A DNA stretch of 64,000 nucleotides from Massilia sp. YIM B02763 (GTDB lineage Bacteria > Pseudomonadota > Gammaproteobacteria > Burkholderiales > Burkholderiaceae_D): contig NZ_JASNRD010000001.1 of the NCBI RefSeq assembly GCF_030412015.1, forward strand, positions 62,001 to 126,000. Direction: 5' to 3'. Below the pieces are notes generated by a model. That model had not been told where the DNA came from. It worked only from the letters and a program-made list of their open reading frames with translations, and did not search any database. How positions within the stretch are numbered: position 1 is the stretch's first letter; every line of letters starts with the position of its first letter. The position numbers and the translations under genes were made by a program. Positions 7,991-16,765 of the stretch are shown here, in pieces.

Positions 7991-9322
7991 TCAGGCCGAC
8001 AGGCGGCGCCCGGCCAGGGCGCCGCCGCACACCCGGTTGCGCCCGTCCTGCTTGGCCTTGTAGAGCATGGCGTCGGCGCGCAGGAACAGTTCGTTCTCGC
8101 TTTTCTGCTCGGGGAAGGCCGCGACGCCGGCGCTGAACGAAAAATGCCGCACGTCGCCCGGCGCCACCTCGAACGGGATGGCGCCGAACGCCTGGCGCAG
8201 CGCGTCCAGGCGCCGGCACCCTTCGTCCAGGCCGCAGCCATCGAAGACGACGACGAATTCCTCGCCGCCGAAGCGGCTCAGCAGGTCGCCCTCGCCCAGG
8301 TGCGCCTGCAGCACCAGCGACAGGCGCTTGATGACGATGTCGCCGAAGCTGTGGCCCCAGGTATCGTTGATGGTCTTGAACTTGTCGATGTCGATGACGC
8401 CGTAGGCGAACGGCCGCCCCTGGCGCGCGGCCTGGGCCACGAGTGCCTGGGTCCTGCGCTGCAGGCCGACCTTGTTCAACAGTCCGGTGGCGCGGTCCTT
8501 GCTGATCAGGTCGCGGTTGATGCGGATCTTGTCGGCGCGCCGCACGAGTTGCCCGGCCAGCAGCGCGGGATCGCCGCCGGCCAGGATCGCGTCGAAGCCG
8601 CTGTCGAGCGCGCGCCGCGCCAGCGCCGGGTCGTCGCGCCCCTGCAGCAGGATGATCTCGCGCACGGGATCGGCTTCCATATCCTTCTTGAGTACGCGCA
8701 CGAGCGCCTCGGTGCGCGCATATTCGGCGTCCGTGACCAGCACGATGCAGGGCTGGCGCTCCTTCACCTGCAGGTGCAGCGTCAGCGGGTCGGCGTGGTG
8801 GGCGACCTGCACGCGGCGTGCGCGCAGCAGGTCCTCGTCCCAGGCCGGCAGCGCACCGAGCAGGATCGCGTCCACGATCTCGCCGTGCTTCTTCTGGACG
8901 AACAGGTTGAACAGCTTGTCGACGAGGACGTCGTTGGCGATCGGCTTTTCGGCGTACGCCAGGCAGTGCGTGTCCACCAGGCGCTGCTGCAGCAGGAAGC
9001 GGCCGCCCTGGCGCGCGCTCTGCAGGTAGATGTAGTCGTGGTCGGGCGGCAGGCTTTGCAGCAGCTCGCCCAGCATCAGCGTGCGGCGGCCGTCGCCCTG
9101 GTCGGCCTGCATGTTGTGGATGGCGTCCAGGTCGATCACGAACAGGCTGTTGCCCTCTTCGGCGGCCACCGCCGCCACGAAGGCGCGCGCCTCGTGGAAG
9201 AAGCGGATGTCGAAGTCGTACTTGTGCGCGTGGAGCTGGAGCTCGGCCTGGTTGTCCTTGATGAAGAAGCTCTGCGACAGCATCAATACGTGGTTCTTGT
9301 ATAACGGTGTGCCGCTTTTCAT
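7991..9322 (-). CDS. Diguanylate cyclase with two degenerate receiver-like domains
   Basis: 443 residues. The C-terminal GGDEF domain (about 295-435) has an intact active site, RFGGEEF, with GGEEF at 352-356, so it should make cyclic-di-GMP from two GTP. The inhibitory I-site is absent: the RxxD position reads GEGD. The N-terminal 285 residues look like two CheY-type folds (about 10-130 and 175-285), but neither shows a clean phospho-acceptor set. No transmembrane helix is seen, so the enzyme is probably cytoplasmic. The partner signal is unknown. It stands alone, converging on the PEP-CTERM gene. Confidence 0.88.
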   Translation of the reverse strand: MKSGTPLYKNHVLMLSQSFFIKDNQAELQLHAHKYDFDIRFFHEARAFVAAVAAEEGNSLFVIDLDAIHNMQADQGDGRRTLMLGELLQSLPPDHDYIYLQSARQGGRFLLQQRLVDTHCLAYAEKPIANDVLVDKLFNLFVQKKHGEIVDAILLGALPAWDEDLLRARRVQVAHHADPLTLHLQVKERQPCIVLVTDAEYARTEALVRVLKKDMEADPVREIILLQGRDDPALARRALDSGFDAILAGGDPALLAGQLVRRADKIRINRDLISKDRATGLLNKVGLQRRTQALVAQAARQGRPFAYGVIDIDKFKTINDTWGHSFGDIVIKRLSLVLQAHLGEGDLLSRFGGEEFVVVFDGCGLDEGCRRLDALRQAFGAIPFEVAPGDVRHFSFSAGVAAFPEQKSENELFLRADAMLYKAKQDGRNRVCGGALAGRRLSA

Positions 9323-9396
9323 GGTTCCGCCGATGTCCGTATCAGATGGTTGCCGACTTGCGCTTTCACATTACCGTCGCCGCGCCGGCGCCGCAA

Positions 9397-9418
9397 CCCG
9401 GATCGACAAGGATCCGGG
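9397..9418 (-). terminator. Hairpin downstream of the Na+/alanine symporter gene
   Basis: A perfect 8-bp stem (9397-9404 with 9411-9418) and a 6-nt loop lie 80 bp past the symporter stop and 75 bp before the diguanylate cyclase start. No U-tract follows on either strand, so terminator function is uncertain. The rest of the 175-bp gap shows nothing else. Confidence 0.35.
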
Positions 9419-9497
9419 CTGCGGCCCCGCCGGCCCATCCGGCGAGGCCGACATGATAGGGTGCGCACATGACAGGTTCATGTCGCGCGCATGCACT

Positions 9498-10967
9498 TCA
9501 CTGCTCGTGCACGGCCCTTTCCTCGCGCGCACGCGCCGCCGCGCGCCCTTCCCAGTAGGCGGCGTTGGCGATGCCGAGCGTGGCCGGATCGAATTCCGGC
9601 TCCTTGCCCGCCTTCTTCTGCGCCTCGTAGTCGCGCAGGCACTTGAAGGCGACGTTGTGCAGCAGGACGATGGCGACGATGTTCAGCCATGCCATCAGGC
9701 CCACGCCGATGTCGCCCAGCGCCCACGCCACGTCGGCCGTCTTGATGCAGCCGTACACGGTGGCGGCCATCATGCACAGCTTGAGCACGAAGCTCATCCA
9801 CGGACGGTGGGCGGCGCGGTTGATGTAGGCGATATTGGTTTCGGCGATGTAGTAATACGCGACGATGGTCGTGAACGCGAAGAACAGCAGCGCCAGCGCC
9901 ACGAACAGCGAACCGAAGCCGGGCATCACGTTTTCCAGCGCAGTCTGCACGTAGCCCGGTCCCGCGGCCACGCCGTGCACGCCCGTGTAGATGGGCGAGC
10001 CGTCGGCGCGTTCGACGTTGTACTGGCCCGTGATCAGCAGCATGAAGGCCGTGGCCGAGCAGACGAACAGCGTGTCGATGTACACCGAGAAGCCCTGCAC
10101 GAGGCCCTGCTTGACGGGATGGCTCACCTCCGCCGCGGACGAGGCGTGCGGGCCGGTGCCCTGGCCCGCCTCGTTGGAATAGACGCCGCGCTTGACGCCC
10201 CACTGCACCGCCATGCCGACGATGGCGCCGAAGGCCGCGTCCATGCCGAAGGCGGAGCTGAAGATCAGCTTGACGACGCCGGGCAGCTGGCCGATGTTGA
10301 GGAACACGATGACGCAGGCGACGATGATGTAGGCCAGCGCCATGAAGGGGACGACGATTTCGGCGAACTGCGCGATGCGCTTGATGCCGCCGAAGATGAT
10401 GAAGCCCAGCGCGATCGCCAGCAGGGCGGCCGTGACGTTCGGGTCGATGCCGGTGGCCGTCTTCAGGCTCTCGGCGATGGAATTGGCCTGCACGCCGGGC
10501 AGCAGCACGCCGGTGGCGAGGATGGTGGCGATGGCGAAGGTCCATGCGTACCACTTCATGCCCAGGCCCTTCTCGATGTAGAACGCGGGGCCGCCGCGGT
10601 ATTCCTTGCCGATCTGCTCCTTGTAGACCTGGCCCAGCGTGGACTCGACGAAGGCGGAGCTGGCGCCCAGGAAGGCCACGGCCCACATCCAGAACACGGA
10701 GCCGGGGCCGCCGAAGGTGATGGCCGTCGCCACGCCGGCGATGTTGCCGGTGCCGACGCGGCCGGCCAGCGTCATGGCCAGCGCCTGGAACGAGGACACG
10801 CCCTGCTCCGAACTCTTCCCTTCCATCATCAGGCGCAGCATTTCGCGGAAATGCCGCACCTGCAGGAAGCGCGAACGCAGCGAAAAATACAGGCCCACGC
10901 CAAGGCACAGGGCAATCAGGGCCGGGCTCCAGATGATCCCGTTGATACTGCCGACCAGCTCTTCCAT
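9498..10967 (-). CDS. Sodium:alanine (glycine) symporter, AGCS family
   Basis: 489 residues, about eleven transmembrane helices, full length for the AGCS (DAACS) family that imports alanine or glycine with Na+. Family signatures are clear: AGRVGTGNIAGVATAI near 70, GGPAFYIEKGLG near 125 and the hallmark YSNEAGQGTGPHASSAA near 265. The hydrophilic C-terminal tail ends ARAREERAVHEQ. The ATG has only a modest GGAAGAG upstream. A 198-bp leader region separates it from the TonB receptor gene; I looked there for a glycine riboswitch and did not find a convincing one. The gene appears to be transcribed alone. Confidence 0.93.
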   Translation of the reverse strand: MEELVGSINGIIWSPALIALCLGVGLYFSLRSRFLQVRHFREMLRLMMEGKSSEQGVSSFQALAMTLAGRVGTGNIAGVATAITFGGPGSVFWMWAVAFLGASSAFVESTLGQVYKEQIGKEYRGGPAFYIEKGLGMKWYAWTFAIATILATGVLLPGVQANSIAESLKTATGIDPNVTAALLAIALGFIIFGGIKRIAQFAEIVVPFMALAYIIVACVIVFLNIGQLPGVVKLIFSSAFGMDAAFGAIVGMAVQWGVKRGVYSNEAGQGTGPHASSAAEVSHPVKQGLVQGFSVYIDTLFVCSATAFMLLITGQYNVERADGSPIYTGVHGVAAGPGYVQTALENVMPGFGSLFVALALLFFAFTTIVAYYYIAETNIAYINRAAHRPWMSFVLKLCMMAATVYGCIKTADVAWALGDIGVGLMAWLNIVAIVLLHNVAFKCLRDYEAQKKAGKEPEFDPATLGIANAAYWEGRAAARAREERAVHEQ

Positions 10968-11165
10968 CGTCTCTTCCCATGCTGTGCGGCCGGCGGGATG
11001 CCGTCCGCAAAACCGGTAAGATACCTGAGACGTTGCAATATATCTATCCGAAATTCACCAAAAACGGACGTCCCGGAACACGGCCGCCGCCGATGCACGC
11101 GGATGGCCCTGCGGCGCACCGCGGCGACGCCGGAATGCACCGCCGCGGCGCACCCGCCGCTGCCG

Positions 11166-13424
11166 TCAGAACTTCGCCCGCAGCGACACCAGCACGTTGC
11201 GCGGGTCGCCGTAGTAGTTGCCGATCGTGTTCGGGCTGTACTTGGCGTAGTACACCTTGTCGAACAGGTTGTTCACGTTCGCCTGCAGCGACCAGGTCGG
11301 GTTGAAGCGGTAGGCCGCCATCGCGTTGGCCACGGTGTAGCCGCCCTGGCTCGCCGTCAGCGCGCCGGCGCGGACGTAGCTGTCGCCCTGGGCCTGCACG
11401 CCGCCGCCGAACGTCCAGCCGGACAGCATGCCGTCCGGACGCCAGGTGGCGAACACGCGCAGCTGGTGCTTCGGATCGATGCTGCGCAGCGGCTGGCCGA
11501 CGTTGGACGCCGTGCTGTCGCTCAGGTACTTGGTGCGGGTATTGGTGTAGCCGCCCTGCAGCTCGACGCCCGGCCACACCTCGCCGGACACTTCCAGTTC
11601 CCAGCCCTGGCTGCGCTGCTTGCCCCCGTCGACGTAGCAGTAACCGGTCGGGTACCACGGCAGGCACGGGTTGCCGCCGGCCAGGTCCTGGGTGGCCTTG
11701 CCCTCGTTATCGATGCGGAACAGCGACAGCGATCCCGTCAGGCGGCCGCCGAAGAATTCTCCCTTCAGGCCCGCTTCGTAGTCCTTGCCGGTCACCGGCT
11801 TCAGGATGCCGCCGCAGGCGTCCTTGTAGTTCTGCGGCGTGAAGATCTCCGTATAGCTGGCGTAGGCGCTGACGTTGCGGTTGATGTCATAGGTGATGCC
11901 GGCGTAGGGCGTGGTCTGGCGGTCGATCTTGTAGTTGCCGCTCGGCGCGGTCGGTACGACGTATTCCCACCAGCTCAGGCGCGCGCCCGCCAGCACCGCG
12001 AGCGGGTCCGTGATCGACAGGCGCGTGGTGGCGTACACGCCCTTCTGGCTCGTCTTGTTGCCCGGCGCGGAATACGGCGTGGTACCGACGGTGGTGATGG
12101 CCGGCTGCGCGTAGCTCGTATGGGGGTTCCAGGTGCGGATGTCGACATTGGCCATGGGACCCAGGTTGAAGACGCCCGAGGTGCCGATGGTGTCGTAGTC
12201 CACCTTCTCGGCGCCGACGACGAGCGTGTGCTTGCGGCCGAACGCCTCGAACGGGCCGTCCGCGGTGAACGAATAGACGCGCTGGTTGCTGGTGTCGCCC
12301 GTGTACGCCGAGGTGCTGACGTTGAACAGATAGGGGTTGGTGGCGCCCGCCGGACGGGTGAAATAGGACTGGAGGAAGCCCCACGGCTTGATCTTCAGGC
12401 CCGTGTACTGGGCGCCGGCCCGGACGTTCCAGCCGTTCGCGAACCGGTGGTTCAGTTCCAGCATCGCCTGGTCGTTGTAGCGGTTCCAGCGGTTCCAGTC
12501 CGTGCCCAGGTAGGTCGAGCGCGGGAAGTTCAACGGGCTGCCGTCCAGGTTCACCGGCAGGTTGCCCCAGGCGCCCGTCGCGTCCAGGTCGGTGTGCTGC
12601 AGGCTGGCGGTGAGCGTCGTGTCCGGCGTCAGGTCCGCGTCGACGACGGCGTACAGGACTTCGCGGTCTTCCTTGCGCGCGTCCTGGAAGAAGTCCTTCT
12701 TGTCCTTCACGGCGACGACGCGGCCGCGCATCGTACCGGCCGCGTTCAAGGGGCTGGACACGTCGGCCTCGACGCGGCGGCGGTCCCAGCTGCCCACGAT
12801 GGCCGAGGCGCTGGCCTGGAAGTCCTTCGTCGGGCGCTTGCGCACCAGGTTCACGGCCGCCGACGGATTGCCCGATCCGCGCAGCATGCCTGAGGCGCCG
12901 CGCAGTACTTCGATGCGGTCCAGCACGGCCGTATCGGGCTGGATGAACATCGTGCCGCCCTGGGTCATGGTCATGCCGTCGATCTGCAGCGCGTCGATCT
13001 GGTAGCCGCGAGAGTAATAGTTCACGCGCTCACTGTCCGTGTAATCGACGGTCACGCCGGGAATATTGCGCATCACGTCGTGCAGGTCGGGCAGCAGGCG
13101 GTCGTCGAGGAACTGGCGTGTCAGCACCGTGACGGGCTGCGGCACTTCGCGGATATCGTCGATGCCCTTGAACACCGAGGCCTTCCTGGCCGCGAAACCG
13201 TCCTCCTTTTCCGTGCTGCCCGTGATGGTGACGGTCGATACCGGACGGTCCGTCTCTTCCGGCGCGGGCGCACTTGCCGGCGCGGCGTCGCCCGCATGGG
13301 CGGCATGCACGGCGAAGGCGGTGGCGCAGCCGAGGGCGGCACGCAGCATCGCGGCCCGGGCAGTGCCGCGCAGGGGGAAGGGATGGAAGGGAGCGGCGGC
13401 CTCGGCCTGCGGGCGGAACGTCAT
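11166..13424 (-). CDS. TonB-dependent siderophore receptor
   Basis: 752 residues. A signal peptide (about 1-44, ending AVHAAHAG) precedes a short TonB-box region, a plug domain (about 80-190, with VTVLTRQFLDDRLLPDL and VDYTDSERVNYYSRGYQID) and a 22-strand outer-membrane barrel ending in the terminal Phe of LVSLRAKF. The plug and DRIEVLRGASGMLRGSGNPSAAVN segment are typical of ferric hydroxamate/catecholate receptors (FpvA/FhuE type). The ATG has GAGGAG 7 nt upstream. It is divergent from a DUF3649-PepSY-DUF3325 operon, with Fur-box-like sequences between, so both are probably iron-repressed. The exact siderophore is unknown. Confidence 0.93.
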   Translation of the reverse strand: MTFRPQAEAAAPFHPFPLRGTARAAMLRAALGCATAFAVHAAHAGDAAPASAPAPEETDRPVSTVTITGSTEKEDGFAARKASVFKGIDDIREVPQPVTVLTRQFLDDRLLPDLHDVMRNIPGVTVDYTDSERVNYYSRGYQIDALQIDGMTMTQGGTMFIQPDTAVLDRIEVLRGASGMLRGSGNPSAAVNLVRKRPTKDFQASASAIVGSWDRRRVEADVSSPLNAAGTMRGRVVAVKDKKDFFQDARKEDREVLYAVVDADLTPDTTLTASLQHTDLDATGAWGNLPVNLDGSPLNFPRSTYLGTDWNRWNRYNDQAMLELNHRFANGWNVRAGAQYTGLKIKPWGFLQSYFTRPAGATNPYLFNVSTSAYTGDTSNQRVYSFTADGPFEAFGRKHTLVVGAEKVDYDTIGTSGVFNLGPMANVDIRTWNPHTSYAQPAITTVGTTPYSAPGNKTSQKGVYATTRLSITDPLAVLAGARLSWWEYVVPTAPSGNYKIDRQTTPYAGITYDINRNVSAYASYTEIFTPQNYKDACGGILKPVTGKDYEAGLKGEFFGGRLTGSLSLFRIDNEGKATQDLAGGNPCLPWYPTGYCYVDGGKQRSQGWELEVSGEVWPGVELQGGYTNTRTKYLSDSTASNVGQPLRSIDPKHQLRVFATWRPDGMLSGWTFGGGVQAQGDSYVRAGALTASQGGYTVANAMAAYRFNPTWSLQANVNNLFDKVYYAKYSPNTIGNYYGDPRNVLVSLRAKF

Positions 13425-13461
13425 GGGACTCCTCGAATAGGCGGTAGAAACGATTGCGAAC

Positions 13462-13480
13462 GCTAATGGGAATCATTCGC
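13462..13480 (-). promoter_or_regulatory. Fur-box-like site in front of the TonB receptor
   Basis: The 19 bp match the Fur consensus GATAATGATAATCATTATC at about 14 positions, centred on GGGAATCATTC. A second, weaker match abuts it at 13479-13497. It sits about 40-55 bp upstream of the receptor start, over the likely promoter. Confidence 0.6.
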
Positions 13481-13585
13481 AAATGAGAATTGCTCGCAAC
13501 TATAGCCATAACATTCCGACATGTCCATGCTTTTCATTATTTCGCAAGAATATTTCCTTACTTGGCCACACCCGCCTTGCAAGGC

Positions 13586-13631
13586 TTTCCAACATGTTGA
13601 ACACGTGACTATAATGAGAATCATTCTCATT
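13586..13631 (+). promoter_or_regulatory. Promoter with overlapping Fur box for the DUF3649-PepSY-DUF3325 operon
   Basis: TTTCCA (13586-13591), an 18-bp spacer and a perfect TATAAT (13610-13615) form the promoter. The sequence AATGAGAATCATTCTCATT at 13613-13631 is a perfect 9-1-9 inverted repeat, and the overlapping 19-mer at 13610-13628 matches the Fur consensus at 16 of 19 positions. Fur bound here would block the -10. Confidence 0.75.
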
Positions 13632-13651
13632 CCGTTCCGAACTCGACCACC

Positions 13652-13990
13652 ATGCACTCCACTTCATCCGAGGAAGCGCGCCCCGCGCGAACGCTTCCGG
13701 CCCACGGCCTGCGCTACCGGGCGGCCGTCGCGTCGCGCGCCGTTGCAGCGATCTGCGGCGGCTATCTGCTGGCCAGCCTGTGCACGCGTGCCCTCACCCT
13801 TGGCCTGTCCATGGCTCCGGTCGACAACGTGGTCGCGGCGACGCTCGCCGGGCTGGCCATCTATGCCGTCGCGGCAATGTGGGCGTTCGCGGCGGCGAGC
13901 GCCACGCGCGCCTGGCTGGGACTGGGCGGCGCCTGCGCGCTGGCAGCCATCGCGGCGCAGGCGCTGCGCGCCGCCGGAGGTGGCGCATGA
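13652..13990 (+). CDS. DUF3649 small inner-membrane protein of an iron-uptake operon
   Basis: 112 residues with three or more hydrophobic helices (about 25-50, 58-80, 88-105), matching the DUF3649 family found beside siderophore receptors. It is first in a Fur-box operon whose genes overlap by ATGA (its stop overlaps the PepSY gene start), so the three products are made together and probably form one membrane assembly. A biochemical role is not established. In related bacteria such proteins accompany reduction or release of iron from siderophores in the periplasm, which is an inference here. Confidence 0.75.
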   Translation: MHSTSSEEARPARTLPAHGLRYRAAVASRAVAAICGGYLLASLCTRALTLGLSMAPVDNVVAATLAGLAIYAVAAMWAFAAASATRAWLGLGGACALAAIAAQALRAAGGGA

Positions 13991-15585
13991 AGGAAGGCTT
14001 CCGCCAATCGATGGCATGGCTGCACACCTGGTCGGGCCTGCTGGTCGGCTGGATCCTGTTCATGGTGTTCGCGGCCGGCACTGCCAGCTACTTCCGCGAC
14101 GAGATGACGCTGTGGATGAAGCCGGAGCTGCACGCGGCCGCGCCGGCCCGCGTGCCGCAGGCCGCCGCCATCGACCTCGCCCGCAAGACGCTGGAGGCCA
14201 AGGCCGGCACCAGCCGGCGCTGGTTCATCACGATGCCTACGCGCCGCAACCCGGCGCTGGAAGCGGGCTGGATCCCGGCGCCGCCCAAGGGCGCCGCCCC
14301 GGACGCGCGGCCGAAGCGCCGCAGCTTCGGCAGCGTGACGATCGACCCGGCAACCGGCCAGGAACTGGCCAAGGCACGCGCGACCCGCGGCGGCGACTTC
14401 TTCTTCCGCCTGCACTTCGACCTGCACTACATGTCGGCCTTGTGGGGACGCTGGATCGTCGGCTTCTGCGCCATGTTCATGCTGGTGGCCATCCTGTCCG
14501 GCATCGTCACCCACAAGCACATCTTCAAGGATTTCTTCACCTTCCGGCCGGGCAAGGGCCAGCGCTCCTGGCTCGACGCCCACAACGTCAGCGCCGTGCT
14601 GGCCCTGCCCTACCACCTGATGATCACGTACACGGGCCTCGTGACCCTGATGTTCATGTACCTGCCGGCCGGTGTGCAGGCCGTCTACCACGACCGGTCC
14701 GAGGCCTTTTACGCGGACCTGAACGGCGGGCCGGCCGGCACCACGAAGCCCTCGAAGGAACTGGCGCCCCTCGCGCCGCTGGGCCCGATGGTGGCCGAGG
14801 CGAGCCGCCTGTGGCAGGGCGCGCCCGTGGGACGGATCACGGTCACCAACCCCGGCCATGCCAACGCCACCGTCAACCTCGTGCTGCAGGAGGGCCGCGA
14901 CATGACGCAGGACCTGCCCAACCTCGTCTTCGACGGCGCCACCGGCAAGCTGCTCTCCGACCCGGCGCACGCGAGCGGCGGCGCGGTGCAGACGCGCGGC
15001 GTACTGTACGGCCTGCACGTGGGCCGCTTCGCCGACCCGTTCGTGCGCGCGCTGTTCTTCGTTTCCGGCCTGGCCGGCTGCGCGATGGTCGCCACGGGCC
15101 TGCTGATGTGGGCCGTGAAGGAGCGCCCCAGGCACCTCAAGGTACGCAAGGACGGCAGCATCGGCTTCGGTCTGCGCCTCGTCGACGGCCTGAACGTGGC
15201 CGGCATCGCCGGCCTGCTGGCCGCCATGCCCGTGTTCTTCTGGGCCAACCGCCTGGTCCCGGTGGGCGGCGCCGGGCGAGCGGACGTGGAAATCGCCTGG
15301 TTCTTCGGCGCCTGGGCCGTCGCCGCCGTATCCGGCCTGGCCTTTCCGACGCGCTGGATGTGGCGCCTGCAGCTGGCCGTGGGCGGCGCGCTGTTCGCCC
15401 TGCTGCCGGTACTGAACGCCGCCACCGGCGGCGCCGGCCTGGCGACGAGCCTGTCGCAGGGCCTGTGGGCCATCGCGGGCTTCGACCTCGTGAGCCTGCT
15501 GCTGGGCGTGCTGCTGCTGGCGGCCGCGTACCGGCTGCGCGCACGCACCGCGGCGGCGCCGCGCCTGGCGGAGCGCACGGCATGA
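13987..15585 (+). CDS. PepSY-associated transmembrane protein (siderophore-iron reductase type)
   Basis: 532 residues. The protein opens with MKEGFRQSMAWLHTWSGLLVGWILF, the typical first helix of the PepSY-TM family, followed by a periplasmic PepSY region, helices near 155-180, 200-225 and 360-385, and a cluster of C-terminal helices. Conserved His residues (H14, and HLHFDLHYM-like pairs near 140-150) are candidates for haem ligands. Members encoded next to TonB receptors are thought to reduce siderophore-bound ferric iron. The start overlaps the DUF3649 stop and the stop overlaps the DUF3325 start. Transcription should be Fur-controlled from the promoter at 13586-13631. Confidence 0.85.
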   Translation: MKEGFRQSMAWLHTWSGLLVGWILFMVFAAGTASYFRDEMTLWMKPELHAAAPARVPQAAAIDLARKTLEAKAGTSRRWFITMPTRRNPALEAGWIPAPPKGAAPDARPKRRSFGSVTIDPATGQELAKARATRGGDFFFRLHFDLHYMSALWGRWIVGFCAMFMLVAILSGIVTHKHIFKDFFTFRPGKGQRSWLDAHNVSAVLALPYHLMITYTGLVTLMFMYLPAGVQAVYHDRSEAFYADLNGGPAGTTKPSKELAPLAPLGPMVAEASRLWQGAPVGRITVTNPGHANATVNLVLQEGRDMTQDLPNLVFDGATGKLLSDPAHASGGAVQTRGVLYGLHVGRFADPFVRALFFVSGLAGCAMVATGLLMWAVKERPRHLKVRKDGSIGFGLRLVDGLNVAGIAGLLAAMPVFFWANRLVPVGGAGRADVEIAWFFGAWAVAAVSGLAFPTRWMWRLQLAVGGALFALLPVLNAATGGAGLATSLSQGLWAIAGFDLVSLLLGVLLLAAAYRLRARTAAAPRLAERTA

Positions 15586-15947
15586 GCGGCATGCATGACT
15601 TCCTGCTGGCGCTGGCGGGTCTCGGCGCCGCGATGGCCGGTTTCGTCTCCCTCAGCCTCGCGATGGACCGTCACTGGGAACAGCTGCACGGGCGGGGCTC
15701 GGAACCGCGGCCCGCGTCGAAACGCTGGCTGCACGTGGGCGGGATCGCGGGCCTGGCCGTATCGCTGCTGGCCTGCATCGCCCTGCGCGGCGCGGGACAG
15801 GGCTGGGTGGCGTGGGCGGGGATGCTGACGGTGGCCGCGGGGGCGCTGGCCATGATGCTGACGTACGCGACGCGCGGCGTGGCGAGACTGGGGATGGGAG
15901 CCGCGGCGGTGTCGCTGCTATCCTTGATCGGAACGGCGGCGACCTGA
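15582..15947 (+). CDS. DUF3325 inner-membrane protein of the iron-uptake operon
   Basis: 121 residues, four hydrophobic segments, matching DUF3325 (opening MSGMHDFLLALAGLGAAMAGFVS, with a LAMDRHWEQ segment). It is the third gene of the operon and overlaps the PepSY gene by 4 nt. DUF3325 proteins are regularly found with DUF3649 and PepSY proteins beside siderophore receptors. The shared operon and Fur box suggest a small accessory subunit, but no activity is known to me. Confidence 0.78.
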   Translation: MSGMHDFLLALAGLGAAMAGFVSLSLAMDRHWEQLHGRGSEPRPASKRWLHVGGIAGLAVSLLACIALRGAGQGWVAWAGMLTVAAGALAMMLTYATRGVARLGMGAAAVSLLSLIGTAAT

Positions 15948-16030
15948 CATCGGCGCGCAGGCGGCACACTTCATCCACGCGCAGGCGGAATCCAATCTTG
16001 CGAGCATCGCTGCTGCGCACATGAGATTGG

Positions 16031-16050
16031 GTCCCTGCCTGCGCAGGGAC
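16031..16050. repeat. REP-like palindrome between convergent genes
   Basis: A perfect 8-bp stem with a 4-nt loop (GTCCCTGC-CTGC-GCAGGGAC) sits in the 129-bp gap between the DUF3325 and nfsB stops. Flanking text (a GCAGGCGGAATCCAATC-like stretch upstream) has the look of a repetitive extragenic palindrome. It lacks a U-tract but may still end transcription from both sides. Confidence 0.45.
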
Positions 16051-16076
16051 GACGCTCTTCAGCCGCGGACCGGCGT

Positions 16077-16730
16077 TCAGATGTCGGTGAACAGCACATC
16101 CTCCGCCAGGCGCGACTTCGGCAGCTTCGCATTGAAGTCGTCATTCCCGCCATAGCCGAACGACACGATCACCGTCGCCGTGTAGCCCTTCTCGCGCAGC
16201 CCCAGCTCGCGGTCCAGCACGGCCGCATCGAAACCTTCCATCGGCGTCGCGCCGACTTCGAGGGCCGCGGCGCCCAGCAGCAGCGTACCCAGGGCCAGGT
16301 AGGTCTGTTTTTCGTGCCAGTGCGCCACGTCCTTGCGCTCGAAGCGGTGCAGGTTCGTGTACGACTTGCGCGAGCCGTCCTGGGAGGTCCTGGCCGCATC
16401 GTTGATGAAGCGGCCATCGCGCTCTTCCTGCGCCAGCACCGCCTGCAGGTGGGAGGCGTCGGGCTCGACGCGGCTGGCCAGCACGACCACGTGCGAGGCG
16501 TCGCGGATCTTCGGCGCGTTGTACTGGTAGCCGGCGTCGGCCGCCTTGGCGATGCGCTCCTTGCCTTCCGGGGTCGACGCCATGACGAAGTGCCAGGGCT
16601 GGGAATTCACCGACGACGGGGCCAGGCGCAGCAGTTCGCGCAGGCGCTCGACGATGCCGGCCGGGATGCGGCGCGCGCTGTCGTAGGCCTTGACGGTACG
16701 GCGCTCGCGCGCGACTTGGACGATATCCAT
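16077..16730 (-). CDS. nfsB: Oxygen-insensitive NAD(P)H nitroreductase / dihydropteridine reductase
   Basis: 217 residues, the same length as E. coli NfsB, and alignable by eye along its whole length: MDIVQVARERRTVKAY, SSVNSQPWHFVMAS (FMN phosphate contacts), DASHVVVLASRVE, PMEGFDAAVLDRELGLREKGYT, and the ending KLPKSRLAEDVLFTDI. It is a cytoplasmic FMN homodimer that reduces nitroaromatics and quinones in two-electron steps. AAGGAG lies 7 nt before the ATG. It follows the royal-jelly-type gene by 35 bp on the same strand, and both face a divergent LysR gene, so one LysR-controlled unit is likely. Confidence 0.93.
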   Translation of the reverse strand: MDIVQVARERRTVKAYDSARRIPAGIVERLRELLRLAPSSVNSQPWHFVMASTPEGKERIAKAADAGYQYNAPKIRDASHVVVLASRVEPDASHLQAVLAQEERDGRFINDAARTSQDGSRKSYTNLHRFERKDVAHWHEKQTYLALGTLLLGAAALEVGATPMEGFDAAVLDRELGLREKGYTATVIVSFGYGGNDDFNAKLPKSRLAEDVLFTDI

Positions 16731-16765
16731 GGTGTTCTCCTTCGTGTGCTCGTTTGCGTGCTTGA

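Noticed and set aside
10968..11060. Possible glycine riboswitch before the Na+/alanine symporter (a GTCTCAGGTATCTTACC stretch on the minus strand)
   Set aside because: Only the CUCAGG-like piece is present. The paired GGAGAG and CGCCGAAGG elements of the aptamer are not found upstream, so it is probably chance.
9081..12893. A plus-strand open frame of about 1270 codons across the symporter and TonB receptor
   Set aside because: Antisense shadow of two clear genes; composition is Arg/His/Gly-rich and matches no protein family.
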